NCBI GenBank assembly: GCA_963457665.1
Contig: OY735202.1
Coordinates: 52,961,351-53,025,350 of the forward strand
DNA length: 64,000 nt
Direction of reading: 5' to 3'
Origin: Thysanoteuthis rhombus
Lineage: Eukaryota; Mollusca; Cephalopoda; Oegopsida; Thysanoteuthidae
Shown: positions 49,900 through 61,589 of the stretch, in pieces
Numbering within the stretch: the stretch's first letter is position 1
How the letters are laid out: each line of letters begins with the position of its first letter
Program-made: the position numbers and the translations under genes
The notes under the pieces: generated by a model
What the model saw: only the letters and a program-made list of their open reading frames with translations
Told to the model about the DNA's origin: nothing
The model's database searches: none

Positions 49900-50400
49900 G
49901 TCAAATCCAACAAAAATATTCAACCCTGGGACCTCACAGTCATCATCCTGGTATGCACCTGTATGCAGGTGCACAAAGATAAGTAGTCAACTGATGTTGA
50001 ACACAGAGATGACCACATCATTTGGCAGCATCCTAAGTGACCAAGCAGCCATCTAAGGGCTTAGAAAGACTCATCTTCACACTTCCTAGTTGGTTTACCA
50101 TTACCATCACACATCTCCTATACAGTCAAACATGTAAAAAGATTTTTTGTCAGGGGGATCATCAGAACCATATTAGAGACAGCAGAAAAGACAGAAATAG
50201 ATCACAGCAAATCACATGGATCTATTCCAGATCAAAACATTGGCACATCATAGATTAAATTTGATGAGTCAAAGATATAAAAGGATATATATATGTTCAT
50301 AATACCAGAGTGATACCTAAAATGCTACAAACTCAGCTTTCACTTTAAATCAGGGCCAGATAGAAAAGTAGACCAATGTTTTTTCCCTCCAAGACAGAGA
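49900..50400 (+). pseudogene. LINE endonuclease fragment
   Basis: The clearest part is RKDRNRSQQITWIYSRSKHW followed by HIID (to about 50255), matching the 'RFKTTWMHPRSKHWHLIDYVI' segment of a LINE endonuclease family distinct from the RTE copies here (from memory). The rest is broken by stops; a later FHFKSGPDRK-like piece near 50345 may continue it. It is probably the same element type as 53790-54200 and 62480-62960. Confidence 0.6.
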
Positions 50401-50624
50401 AATTTGGGGAGACTTTCAGTAAAGCATACAACCTAAATTAAAAGACAGTCCATCTCCTCGAACCATATAAAGTCTCAATCCAGGAAACTTCCAGTCATAA
50501 CATTTCAACTATTGTACCCTCCAGCCATCTTCATTTTCATATTCCTACATGTTTATAGTTTATATTTTAGCATGATAATCCTGCCAATGATAGTTATTAC
50601 TCTGTTAACAAACCTATTCCCAAA

Positions 50625-50710
50625 TAAAACTAGAAAGTACTCAGGGCATACCTCTGTCAAGGGAAGTAATTAGCATGAATACGACCAAAAATTAAATGAA
50701 CATGTTTCTA
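50625..50710 (+). repeat. MITE family B, left-end fragment
   Basis: AAAGTACTCAGGGCATACCT followed by CTGTCAAGGGAAGTAATT matches the first 60 bp of the copy at 43924. No right end follows. Confidence 0.65.
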
Positions 50711-51359
50711 GAAATAAATATTTTACTTTGTCTGATGCTAACACATTTCCACACTTGAGTACCAACTTTTCACAAATAACTTTTTTGTTGAATACGTTCA
50801 CATTTCTTACATAAAGTATATGAATATCTTAATCGTTTTCATCCAGATTTTCCTAAATCTTTCATTAATAATGTATGATAAATTCCTTGTTATTCTGAAG
50901 TATTTTTATTTATAAACTAAACAATATTAACATATATGCATACAAATAATGTTTGAGAAAGTTGTTTCGCTTTCCATTTTTTCTTATTGTCAATTATTCC
51001 CAGGCAATCTTTAATCACTACATTGGAATTTTCCTTGAAAAGGTAATAAAAGAACAATGAAGATAGCAATATGGATTTGGGTCTAACTAATTAAATACTA
51101 TCTCAAAGAATGCAAATAACCTACTTTCATTTTCATGTACAGTCTTAAACAAATGTAAACTAAAGCCCAGTAAATGAGTCAACATTGAGAATTTTACCAT
51201 TGATTTACCCATGATTTTCAAGTCCAAATAGAATGCTAAATAACTATCACACACTGGATATGTCTCTTTTGATATACTCCACCAAATTTAATACTTCTTT
51301 TAGTTAGGAATTAAATACTAAAGACTCTTCTTTTAGCTAAATATCAAAAACATCACTTC
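50711..51359. other. AT-rich noncoding DNA
   Basis: Nothing recognised. Confidence 0.4.
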
Positions 51360-52290
51360 CTCCTCCGACCCCTATAAAACCCCTGAACGCACATGGTCCA
51401 ATGCTCATTAGTTCCAGCGCCCTGAGCTGGTTATGCTTCTAGCCCCAGCATCTGCGGCCGGCTACTCTTCCTCTCTCCCTAAGATTGTTATCATTTTGCA
51501 GACCCATTGGCTGATCTGATCTTAACCATTCTTCCTCTGTGACCTATCTCTGTACTAACTTTGTCCATTTCACTTCACCAATATTGATCCTCACACATAT
51601 GCACAGTTTTGCAGCTATGTCTCCGTGTCTTCACCACCAGCTCCAAACACGTATTACCTTTCACTCTCGTGAATGAAATGACTAAAACTTTTTTTACAAC
51701 CCGATAGTCATGATAATCTTTCCTAAACATCTCTACTTCAGGAAACACGCATGGATAAAACTTCATGATCTCTGTCTTTCATGGTCTGTTTGTCATAAGT
51801 CTAACAGTAAAAGAAAATAGCCACCAAGTTAATTCACTTACTTGGCAGTATGGCTCATACACTGAACCTGGTTTCCACATATTATCTTGGAGCGGTCCAA
51901 ACCATATGGAAATCCACGCGTTCACACAACTCCACTCCAACTGCAACGCCAGTACTATCAAGACAAGAAAGCTCCCACCTTTTGCTATCTCATGATCGAT
52001 CGTATTTATTTTATCCTTACAAGTACTTCATCTTCATTTTTCATACTTATATTAAATGTACGTCTTATTTGTCTGGCCAAAATACTTGTATGTGTTCATT
52101 CCACTTTGTTTCATCAATGAGCGTCCATCTTCATACTTGACGCGCATTCCATTCTCTTCCTCCTTTCCTCTTACACTTCTACAGGGCCGCACGCTTGCTA
52201 AACTTCAAACCACGAGGAGACCATTCCCTCGTCTCAACAACGATCGCACTCTTCGTTTCCTAACTAAGTCGCTAAAGCTTGTATAAGTTT
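51360..52290. other. GC- and CpG-richer block of unknown nature
   Basis: The sequence contrasts with its AT-rich flanks and has several CpG-containing strings (GCGGCCGGC, GATCGATCG, GACGCGCA, GGCCGCACGC, ACGATCGCAC). On the minus strand a 60-codon frame (51779-51961) is followed by CCAAGTAAGTG, a good splice-donor match, and another frame lies at 51575-51766. Neither resembles a known protein. It could be an LTR or other transposon piece, or a promoter with its first exon. Confidence 0.35.
51373..51379 (+). promoter_or_regulatory. TATA-box-like motif
   Basis: TATAAAA sits in a C-rich context (ACCCCTATAAAACCCC), with an initiator-like CTCATTAGTTC about 30 bp downstream at the edge of the CpG-richer block. 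The spacing fits a pol II core promoter, but TATAAAA is common by chance in AT-rich DNA. What supports it is the local C-rich context. Confidence 0.3.
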
Positions 52291-52790
52291 TCACATTTTT
52301 CTCTTAAAAAATAATTTTCTTCATGATTTTAGTTATATCAACCTGTTCATTCTCTTCCATCTGGGCAAACAGTAATTAGGTGGGGATGGAGCTGTTAATC
52401 TTAGTAATTGCATGCTAAGTCATCTATACAAGGAGTCAAAAACATATGGAAAATTAATTGATAAATAGTGATCACTTATTTCACAGTACAATATAGGTAA
52501 GATAAATAACTTATACATAAGGAACTGACTTGAAACCTAGGGAAAAGCTCATTTTGATAAATAAATCTTGTACTTGTAAAGGATACAAATAATAATAATG
52601 TACATATATATATATGTTCGTGGGTGAATAATGATACTTGCTTAATTTCAAATCCAAAAGGTTGACTTATTTTTTCATGGACAAATTTTTCAAGAAGATG
52701 TTAATATTATAGGTATGAACAATATGGTCGCAAATTCACCGGAAAATCGACAACCAAGAAATTATAAAATTTGCCAATAATTATTACATT
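52291..52790. other. AT-rich noncoding DNA
   Basis: Only a short TA run near 52600-52616. Confidence 0.4.
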
Positions 52791-53330
52791 ATTCAATTTT
52801 GATAAAACTTTCAATACTTACTTAATAAAGGATGAATTTGAAAGAAAAAAAAGATTCAATCTATCTATGCATTGCTGTTTTCATTGATTTTTTATACATT
52901 TAACTAATGAATCCCGCAAGATATTAATCATGTTTACTTTTTTTAGAAAAGTGCTCAGGAATTGCTGTAACAGTGAGTCTTTGTTCGGGAATTGAAAAAT
53001 AGGAAAATCAAGTCAAATTTTTTCCTTCACGGCAAATTTTTTAGTTTTATTGAATTAATTATAATTTAGACTTTTGTTCTGGAAGAAAATTTTTTCATTC
53101 AATATCTTTTTGAAAAGATTTTTCATTATTCAATTAGTTTAAGCCATTCCTAAGCACTTTTCTAAATAGGTAAAAATAATTAATGCCACAAGGTACATAT
53201 CAGTTGATCGAAGGTGAGGTAGGAATCATATGAAAAAAATTCTACTTTTCTGATATCTGAAATTAAAATCATTCAAAAAAAATTATCCTTAAATAAATAA
53301 GTATCAAAAATTTTATCAAAATCAGATGAT
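52791..53330. repeat. Foldback repeat family C copy with long inverted arms
   Basis: The left arm ATTTTGATAAAACTTTCAAT with ACTTACTTAATAAAGGATG (52796-52835) recurs inverted at about 53285-53325 (reverse strand ATTTTGATAAAATTTTTGAT, ACTTATTTATTTAAGGATA). The interior (ATGAATCCCGCAAGATATTA, GGAAAATCAAG) matches 10738-10835. No coding sequence. Confidence 0.65.
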
Positions 53331-53789
53331 GTGCTGATTTTTGCCAGATTTTCAAATTTCTCAGCATGAAAATGAAAAAAAAACAATTGTGCTCAAGATC
53401 AGATTGTTACAACAAAATTCATCCATACAAGCTGTATTACAAACAAACAGCAGCCAAGTAACCAATCAGCAGTTAGATTCAAAACTACAAAAAGATCATA
53501 CACCAGCACTACTACAACTAGAGCAGTTATGACATACAAGGTATAAGTCATAATTTGGGAGGAAAACATTTTTAATCATAAAGGAACAAAGGCAGAAGCA
53601 ATGATTAGAAATTGGACTACGAACTTGACCTAGAATAAACTTCATGGTTGATGTATAATATTGTATAGTGGATCTTGTTAATGCAATTTATTGAGGACCT
53701 GAGTTTTTGATTTACGTGCAAACCAAGGGGATAATAACTAGAGTATTTGGCATAGTGAAAGTTCACATTTAGAGGGGGGGTGGAAACAG

Positions 53790-54200
53790 ACACTTCTCAA
53801 AGGAACTAACTTCAGATGAAAGAAGTAATAGATCCATCTTGGGGAAAAGCATGAATTTAGTTATAAATGTGCCAATCTTTCAGGTAAGGAAAACCTGCCC
53901 ACCTTGAAAATCAACATCCAAATTCTAAAAAATAACAAAGTAGCGGGACCAAATGGCTTACTCCGTGAACTGCTAAAGTTTGTTGGCTATTGTATGACCA
54001 ACCACACAAGCACATTACTATCGTCTGGGAGATGGGAATTGTTCACCAGGTCACGAAAGACTCTTTGATGGTAATGATACTGAAAAAGACAGGAAGCAAC
54101 TGACTGTTAAAATTATAAGGGACTCTCCTTCTTAGCTGTTCCTGGAAAAATCCTCCAAGTCCTCCAAAGCTGCCTCCCAGATTATGTCTGTTCTAAATTC
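53790..54200 (+). pseudogene. LINE reverse transcriptase fragment
   Basis: Across frameshifts it reads FQGKENLPTLKINIQ, ILKNNKVAGPNGLLRELLKF, WEMGIVHQVTKDSLMVMILK and NYKGLSFLAVPGKILQVLQS. These match the first RT motifs ('NKAPGPDGIPAELLK', 'W..G.VP..WK.SLIV.IFKK', 'NYRGISLLSVAGKILARVLLNRL') of a LINE family different from the RTE copies. Motifs A to C with the catalytic Asp residues are absent downstream. Stops and at least two frameshifts are present. Confidence 0.75.
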
Positions 54201-55369
54201 CATGAAGCTTACTGAATACAGTACAAATGAAATATTGATATAAAAACAATGAGGATAATGATACAATTCTGAAAGAATCATTATGCAACACCTCAACTTG
54301 AAGATCAGTCAGATAGTCAGAATATGGCTTGCATACTTCCCGAGGCTAAAAACTGTAAGAGAATGTTTTTGAAAATGTGTATTCTGGGGAAAAATATATT
54401 CTCAGTTATGGTCTGAACCTGTTTCATACTGCTCTAAAATAATCAGTGTTGAAATTTAAACCAACACATTAATCTGTTCAATTAGTGAAAAGGCTTGAAA
54501 ACTCACTTAGATGAACAGAAACTGACTTCAAAACCAGGCTTGGTTGAATTCTTTAGATAAAGGAATGCTGCAAATAGCAAGTAGATACTGAAGATAGACC
54601 TTTTCAAGTTTTTTAAGAAAAAACAGTTGGAGATCTTTAATTTGAAGGCTAGTGTGAGTTAGAGGAGAAAGTATGGGGTCTACTGATACCAACTGGAAAT
54701 ATTGATGTATATTTACTTAGTTAAAATGTAATCTGGCATATCACAAAGCTTTCAATAAAAATACACTGTGCTTTTAAAATCTAGAACTAGGGAAAGGGAA
54801 TGGGAAATGAAATAGATATCTTCAAAAAACCAATTAATGAACTTGAATTGAAAGGTATTTATATATCATTCATTTTTAATGAGGATTATTCTCAATTGAG
54901 AGCGACTCAAAGGAACCTGTCAATTGGAATAAAGATGTCAACAGCTATGGATTTTGATTAAACAGAGAGTAAAAAGATATGAAAAGAATTTAGTCAGGTG
55001 GCAAGTATAACCTACTTTGCACATTTTGCTAACTCTTTTCTCATGTTTTTCTATTTATTTACATCCAGGTGGAGGTGCAGTGCCAAGTTTAAAGTTGTTT
55101 GGGTGGGCAGTTCTCAAGAAATCAAATAAAAATGAATTAAAAATTAAAGATATTTCTTCATAGTTTGTATAAATCATTTTCACTCTTTATAATACATTTT
55201 GCATTGATTGCTATCATTGATTCAATCTGGCAAGGCTGCTTCACACGCCATCAAGTCCAGCCTATTCCAAACATGCACCTTTGGAACAGATGCTACACTA
55301 GTAATTACAAAGATCAGGCAAAAACATAGAATATATAAAGATATTCAATAAAGCCACTTATCACAGTTC
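54201..55369. other. AT-rich noncoding DNA
   Basis: Possibly includes unrecognisable remains of the LINE at 53.8-54.2 kb. Confidence 0.35.
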
Positions 55370-56690
55370 ATTTGAAAAATTTATTTCACCGAATTCAAAT
55401 TTAGTAGATTATTGCCCACCCTTTCACAAAATTTCATTAAGATTCATTTGGAACATTGGGGGGTATACAGAACAGCCAGAATTATATTAAACATTCAGAT
55501 CTGAAATTTTGATAGTTCTTTCTGCCAGTCTGTCCGCATGATATCTCCCAAATTTCTCATCGAATTTCAAAATAATTTTGTCGACAGACAGGCAATAAGC
55601 TACAGAACAAGGCAGGAAATTTAGAGCAGATTGATTTATCTCTCCTACGACCTAGCTAACTGTCCCCAGCCACAAAATATCTCTAAAAATTCTGTCTGTC
55701 CACATGATACCTCCAAAAGTTCACAATGAATTCCAATAAAATTTTGTGGAAGGGTGGGCAATGAACTACAAAAGAAGTCAAGATATTTTGTAGCAAAGTC
55801 ATGCACAATTACCTCCCTACATCCTAGTTAACTGTCTACATTTCACAATTGCTCCAAAGGTTCTCCGTCTATCCAAATGTTCTCAATTAATTTCAGTGAA
55901 ATTTTGTGATAGAATGGACAATAGGCTACAGAAGAACTGCTAATAAAGTTTTGGAGCAGATCTGTCAACAATTACCTCCCTTATGTTAACAACTGTCAGT
56001 CAACATGTTATCCATTTAAAAACAAAGGTTTATGACATTTGATTGTGGATAGCTGAAAATGACTTAATCTGAGGCATATGGTATAATATATAACATGTCT
56101 ATATTATAATGATGAAAATGGATGTGGGGAACACAGCAAAAATCCTCCTTTATGAAAAATGGCACTAAATTTTTTTGGCAACTGATTTGGAATGTCTACA
56201 CAAGATATTCTTACGCACTGAATGTCCCTCTCTAGCATGTCCAATTTGTTTTATGAGTCAATTCGAAAATTCCTATGAAACTTTATATATCAAGATAAAA
56301 TAAAAAAAATAAAATATACATCAATTTCATGTCATTTTGGTATATTTTGATGGCATTACTATGCAAACCTTCGGAGTTTCCGTATATGAGGAAATACCTA
56401 AGTACAAAAATGGCAACAAATTGAATTCAGTAAATTAACAAGTAAAAATCAAAATAAAATGAAGAAACTAAGTTTAATTACATTTATTGAAAATTAAAGA
56501 TATGAACATCACATTAAAACAAAGTATCCAGCTGCTTTATCTCATAAAATAACTAGTGCAATTCATTCAGTACTTTCAGAGATATCATGTGGACAGACAA
56601 AGCAACAGACAAATAAGCAAACAAACAGACATGACCAAAAACACTTATACACCTTTTAAACTTTGTTGACAGAGATGGAAAAAATTATCA
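55370..56690. repeat. MITE family B complex: inverted plus tandem units
   Basis: One unit in plus orientation (CACCCTTTCACAAAATTTCA near 55418) is followed by three tandem units in reverse orientation, about 160 bp apart, each with AATTTTGT..ACAGGCAATA..CTACAGAA-type sequence (near 55570, 55735 and 55895). Each is followed by CAATTACCTCCC or similar. The right end carries GTTGACAGAGATG (56664-56676), a diverged family B terminus. Confidence 0.6.
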
Positions 56691-57123
56691 CAAGAGCATA
56701 ATTATGTTAAAGGATATATTACTTTTTAGTCCTCTGAAGATAAATATAATAAAATATAAGTTTAATAGGTTTGCAAACAACAAAAATTACAATTTATCAA
56801 AGAATGAATAAGCTATGTGAAAAATTTCCATGGACTTTCTCTCTACATATTAGATTAATCAAAACGAATGTAGCAATAAATGATCCTTCACTTCCTAATC
56901 AGCCAATTTTTTTCCCTGCAGTTCAATACTGCATAATAGCTGAAGAAATATTCCAAATTCAATCTCTTGAAAAGCCTTGCTTGATAAGTAAAGTTACATA
57001 TAGCTATGTGTCATCTTGCCCTATTCCTTGCCCTAAACCATATTCCTTCTGATGATAAGTATTTGTTTCTGCCAATTTCTGATAAACTACAATTCTTTAA
57101 CTGATTGATTTAACAAGAAAACC
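56691..57123. other. AT-rich noncoding DNA
   Basis: The frame at 56771-57052 has no known motif. Confidence 0.35.
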
Positions 57124-57133
57124 CACACAGACT

Positions 57134-57387
57134 CATCATCATCATCATCATCATCAGTCTTTTAGCGTCCGTCGTTGGACATAGACCTTCCCCAGGATTT
57201 GCCACACTTCTCTATCATGGGCGTCACGGAGCCAGTACTTCCTGAACCTGTCTAGTTCATCTCTCCATCTAATATTTTGCCGGCCTCGGTTGCGCATATG
57301 GTCTCGGGGAATCCATGTTGTGAGTCGTGATGTCCATCGATTGTCAGCCATTCTTGCAACATGGCCAGCCCACCGCCATTTGAGATT
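57134..57387 (-). pseudogene. RTE LINE C-terminal part, sense orientation
   Basis: It translates as NLKWRWAGHVARMADNRWTS, RLTTWIPRDHMRNRGRQNIR, WRDELDRFRKYWLRDAHDRE and VWQILGKVYVQRRTLKD, then the TGATGATGA tail. The frame is uninterrupted, so this copy is young. It shows what the more decayed fragments at 21.8 and 47.9 kb derive from. Confidence 0.88.
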
Positions 57388-57400
57388 TTTTTTTTTTTTT

Positions 57401-57585
57401 TCAAGAAGGGACCCAGTAGGAAATGGACTTGGAGGAGCCCCAATCACGAAACAAGAAACGAAATAGATTACATCCTAACGGACAAAAACGATATCGTCAA
57501 GGACATCCAAGTCCTAAATCAAGTCAATGTAGGCAGCGACCACAGAATGGTACGATGTAAAGTACAAATAAACACCAATAAAGAA
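57401..57585 (+). pseudogene. RTE LINE endonuclease segment, inverted
   Basis: It reads KKGPSRKWTWRSPNHETRNE, IDYILTDKNDIVKDIQVLNQ and VNVGSDHRMVRCKVQINTNK, differing by only a few residues from the endonuclease at 23551-24253. It carries the IDYIL and SDHRMV motifs but not the GDFN motif. It is orphaned from the rest of the domain by the inversion. Confidence 0.88.
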
Positions 57586-57599
57586 CACACAGACTAACC

Positions 57600-58481
57600 C
57601 CTCCTTATTACTCACCATAGAGCTGTTACTCTGAGTAGAATTTTTGTTTGGCACTTCATGTTATTTCTACTCAAATAAGAACTTAACATCCATTTTTTCA
57701 ACCGTTGAAATGTATTTAAATACCATATGAATGATCAACTTTCATTTATACAGATATCTTTCAAGAAAACTTTCAAGCATCAACTTTAATCATAGTTTTA
57801 AAATTGAAAAATCCTGATTTGATAAAGATTGGCAAGGAATACTGTCCTATTATTATGATACAACCATATTTAGAGTAACACATGAAATCTAAAATAGCAA
57901 ATGAGATGCGCAAAGAACACAATCGATATAATGATTGTTCCTATTTACCTAGGCATTTTTTTTAGCTCCATGTTTTTGGTTACTCTTCATTTCCTGATGA
58001 AACTACGATATTCTGTTAAGGTTACAATAAGAAAAAAAATCTTGGCACAATACCACTTTGAAGGACCCAGATCTGAACCATCAGAATGATTATTAATTTC
58101 ACTAATAGTTATTTATTTCATTACTCAATCCTTGTTTTGAAACAATCTGTAGTTAGGGTGGTGCAATGTAAAATTCGCAATTTCTGTTTTAAATCATTTT
58201 GATATATATCTCAACAGCAAACAATATTATTTATTTACTTTTTATTCAGTTTTTGACTTTGAAATCAGAGGAACTACGCAAACTTTCATTTCTCATACAA
58301 ATTTGAATTCAAGTTTTATTTTAAAAAATATAAACAGAAAAAAGTTTGGCAAAGTTTATTCAATTCTAAATTAATTTTTAAGAAAAGATGAAGAGCCTTA
58401 GATAATGTAAATTCTTATTTCCAAAGTTGTAGGAGAATGAAAGTTTATGATTGAAGTTGTAATAAACTCATTTATGATTTT

Positions 58482-58487
<6 letters not shown>
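57600..58487. other. AT-rich noncoding DNA
   Basis: Nothing recognised. Confidence 0.4.

Positions 58488-58516
<29 letters not shown>
58488..58516. repeat. TA microsatellite
   Basis: About 14 TA units followed by TACATACATA. Confidence 0.96.
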
Positions 58517-58520
<4 letters not shown>

Positions 58521-61332
58521 CATATTTCAAAAATATATACACAATATACATACATTTCCTAATTAGCCTTGATAAGTAATGTTACATGTACAAATTCTGG
58601 ATCAACTGAACGAATGCATTCAGCATGTTATAGTCGTTAATATACAGCTTGACTCCCTGCATAAGTCTATTGAGTCATTGAATCCATACCAAAACACTCC
58701 CAGAGATATCTAGTAAGATTCTAACACAGCTGGCAAATTCTACCATTACATTAAGCTAGTTTGACTTCAATCCACCAATAAATAATAAAGCTATTCCCAA
58801 TTTCTAATAGGCTGCTTTTTTTCACACACTCAGATTTTGAAGTGTTGTGTTAGTTTCAGTATGAATTCTTTCCCAAGTAAAGCCAGAAGAACAGTTATGA
58901 TATCAGACTTGAGAAAGTGAATTAAGTATGCATGTGTGTTTATGTGATTGGCATAGTTTTGCATAAAGGTGTAGTAATGAATGATTATTTATTACTAGAA
59001 GTCACCTGTCAGCCAATTATTTGCTGTAGTAACTGGTGAAATTGAAAATATTTCCTATAACAGGAATAAACATGATAAATGCATACATATGGCCAAATCT
59101 GTTATAAGTGACAGGAAAAAAACTATGAGTTCTTTAACTAGTCAGTTTGAGTCAGAAGCTCTCATAGTGGGTGTTGTCTTCTACGTTTTGGATTTTCTGT
59201 CATTTCCGGAGCCTTTTATGAGGAAAAGTACACCAGTATGTAATTATATTTTTGAATTCTACTGAAAAAGTTAGTCTCAGTAACAAAGTTTTAAAGCTGT
59301 AGATGCCATATCAAAGGAGCTATAAATGTTGGAGATTTTTAATTTCAAAACCATTAGAGATACCAACTTGATATTTAGGATTGCTCAATAAGTTTGGTAT
59401 AGTTGCATCTGTGATTTTTCTCAGAGGAATCTGAGAGGGTAGCCTGAGGAAAGTTCCTAAAAACAGGTGATTTGTATGGAATCATTTTCATTTCTGAAGT
59501 AGAGTCTACTTCAGAAATAAAAATGATACAGAATACATGGTAATTTCTGTTCATATGGTCACTCTTCAAAATCAACATATTGTTGAAAGGCTTTCAATTT
59601 TTTACAATGTCCCATTGATTTATACTTATACACAAGTGCTGAGCAAATAACTAAATCAGTCAATATTCCCACGTATTGGTAAGTAAAAGTTTCACCTGCT
59701 TTCTGAAAGTAGAGTGTTCCTATAGAAACCTTCCATAGGCCGGAATGAAGCAAAAAGGCAATTACTATTAATTTATATGGAGAATTTTTTTAACAATCCT
59801 CTAAAATTGCGATGATAAAATGTTAGGCTGAGTCATCAGAAGTTGGGATGGTGGGAAGTACAGGAGACTGGGGTATTAGTAAGATTTTATCAAAGTAATT
59901 CTCCTGTGACTGCACTAAAACAGCTACAAATCTGCATGATACATTAGGTAAATATAGCTATTTTTCACAAGCTCAAAACTTTTTATAGGATTAGATTTGG
60001 GATATGTTATAGTTGGCTACCAACCCTGTCAATAGTGCAAAATTCAGCTTGGCCTCACCTCCGCCCATCCAGGTCAAAAGCTATTTTTACTGATCTATGT
60101 CACTTTTTTAAACCTGAATTTTCCATCATCTTCAACAAGTGTAGGAAAAGATATCCTCAAGGGCAACTCACACAAATAAAGTGTTTGAACTGAGAGACAT
60201 TTCTATTCCAATCAATGGCCCATCTTGTCACACTACCCATGTCTAATTTAATAGTCCAATACTGTTGGCAAAGATCTCTTAATTATTAAGATAAGTCCAC
60301 ATTTGACAAACAAGGAGACTCACACAAAGTGGAATCTAAAAATGAGTCAGCAGCTGTGAAGTATCAAACCACATGTTACATTCTTTTAGCCTGTTAACCT
60401 TTCACTGGTATTTAAGAAGAGAGCAACTTACAAACATTATCATCAACCAGAGAGAAATTTGTCCTGTTTTGAATGATTGATTTTTTACTTCAGTTTTATT
60501 TCATGTTTCACCATAAAAAAGCACAAAAACTTTTATCAAATAAAATCTTGATTCTGCGATTATTTTTCAAGCCAGTTACATCGGAAATTATATAAATTTG
60601 AATTCATCAGTAAGTACGGTTTATTAATCGAATTTCATCAGCCACTGATTATCTTTATTTACCAGATAACAGCTGAGATAAATGACTTGATGTTACAGTC
60701 AGCTTAACAAATAAAATCCTAACATATTATCTAAATAATGTCATAGTTTATTTTGAGTTTTAAAAATTCATATTCAGCAAAATGTTTTGTTTGTTTCTTT
60801 TTTCAACACTTGAAAAATGTCTGTTCACAAAAGTGTCAAATAAAAATTATCAAAGCAAAACGTATTGATTGGGCATGGTCCAACCATACCAAACTTTGTT
60901 ATTTCACACTGATAAAATCATTGAAAAATATTGGCAAAGAGCAAATCCCTTGAGCCAAGTTGTGCACAAAAGATATGTGAATAAAACACATGGCACACTG
61001 TACAAGGTCATTACCTTGTTGATATCGGCTCAAATATTGTTCACACAACTATACAACCAAATCTATAATAAGAACAATATAATAAAAATCAATTTCAGCA
61101 CCATGCCTATTTTCATATTATATACAGCACATGTTACACAACAATGTTTGCCCTACCTCACCTAATTAGATGCATACTAATTTGTGTATACTTCTCCTTC
61201 ATTTTCTTAGAAACACTCTACATACAAGACAAAGTATTCAAACTTACTGTGTCCATCCTTCAGGCAAATCATGAAATGTAATTCATAATTCTCTCAATTC
61301 TATGGTAATGTAAAAAGTTGAACTCAACTATC
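58517..61332. other. AT-rich noncoding DNA
   Basis: No exon or repeat family recognised. A short perfect-looking inverted string AGTAGACTCTACTTC(A) lies near 59500. The frames at 59375-59753 and 60753-61165 lack recognisable content. The GTAAGT at 61240 (minus) lacks an open exon behind it. Confidence 0.4.
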
Positions 61333-61340
61333 ATTTAGAC

Positions 61341-61573
61341 CACGGCTTCCCAAATTGTGTGTTTCATCACTTAGGTGTCGCAATAACTTCTAGGCATGTC
61401 GCAACATTGAGTATAATTTTGTGTACCTTACAAAAGATACATTTCCTGACTCAGTTGAACTGCTGGGATGACATAATATACTTGGCTTGGCTAACAAAAT
61501 TTGAATAATGAGTTGCAAAGGGAATTATTTTTAAAAAGTTGTGTTGCCAATGTGAAAAGTTTGGTAAGCTCTG
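61341..61573. mobile_element. hAT-type MITE, 233 bp
   Basis: Termini CACGGCTTCCCAAATT and AAGTTTGGTAAGCTCTG form an imperfect inverted pair. Flanks ATTTAGAC (61333-61340) and ACTTAGAT (61574-61581) agree at 6 of 8 bases, fitting an aged hAT duplication. There is no coding capacity. The terminal sequence differs from the element at 47430, so it is a separate family. Confidence 0.65.
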
Positions 61574-61589
61574 ACTTAGATAAAAAGAT

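Larger units (their letters stand above)
57124..57595 (-). mobile_element. RTE LINE insertion with 5' inversion and 10-bp target duplication
   Basis: A short RTE insertion flanked by exact copies of CACACAGACT (57124-57133 and 57586-57595). Read on the minus strand it is an inverted endonuclease segment, a junction with about 15 A residues, then the sense-oriented 3' end finishing in a TGATGA tail. This is the layout made when a second primer starts internally on the LINE RNA (twin priming). About 2 kb of the element between the two parts is missing. Confidence 0.85.

Noticed and set aside
57252-57443. 63-codon minus-strand frame over the RTE insertion
   Set aside because: It is shifted relative to the frame with the AGHVAR and WLRDAHDREVW motifs.
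60420-60500. Minus-strand donor GTAAGTTGC with a short open stretch as an EF-hand exon of the CRACR2A-like gene
   Set aside because: The translation lacks the D.D.NG....EF calcium-loop pattern and the acceptor is poor.
61200-61320. Minus-strand HDLPEGWT followed by GTAAGT as a WW or MBD-type exon
   Set aside because: An in-frame TGA lies three codons upstream of HDLPEGW with no acceptor AG between, so no exon can be formed.
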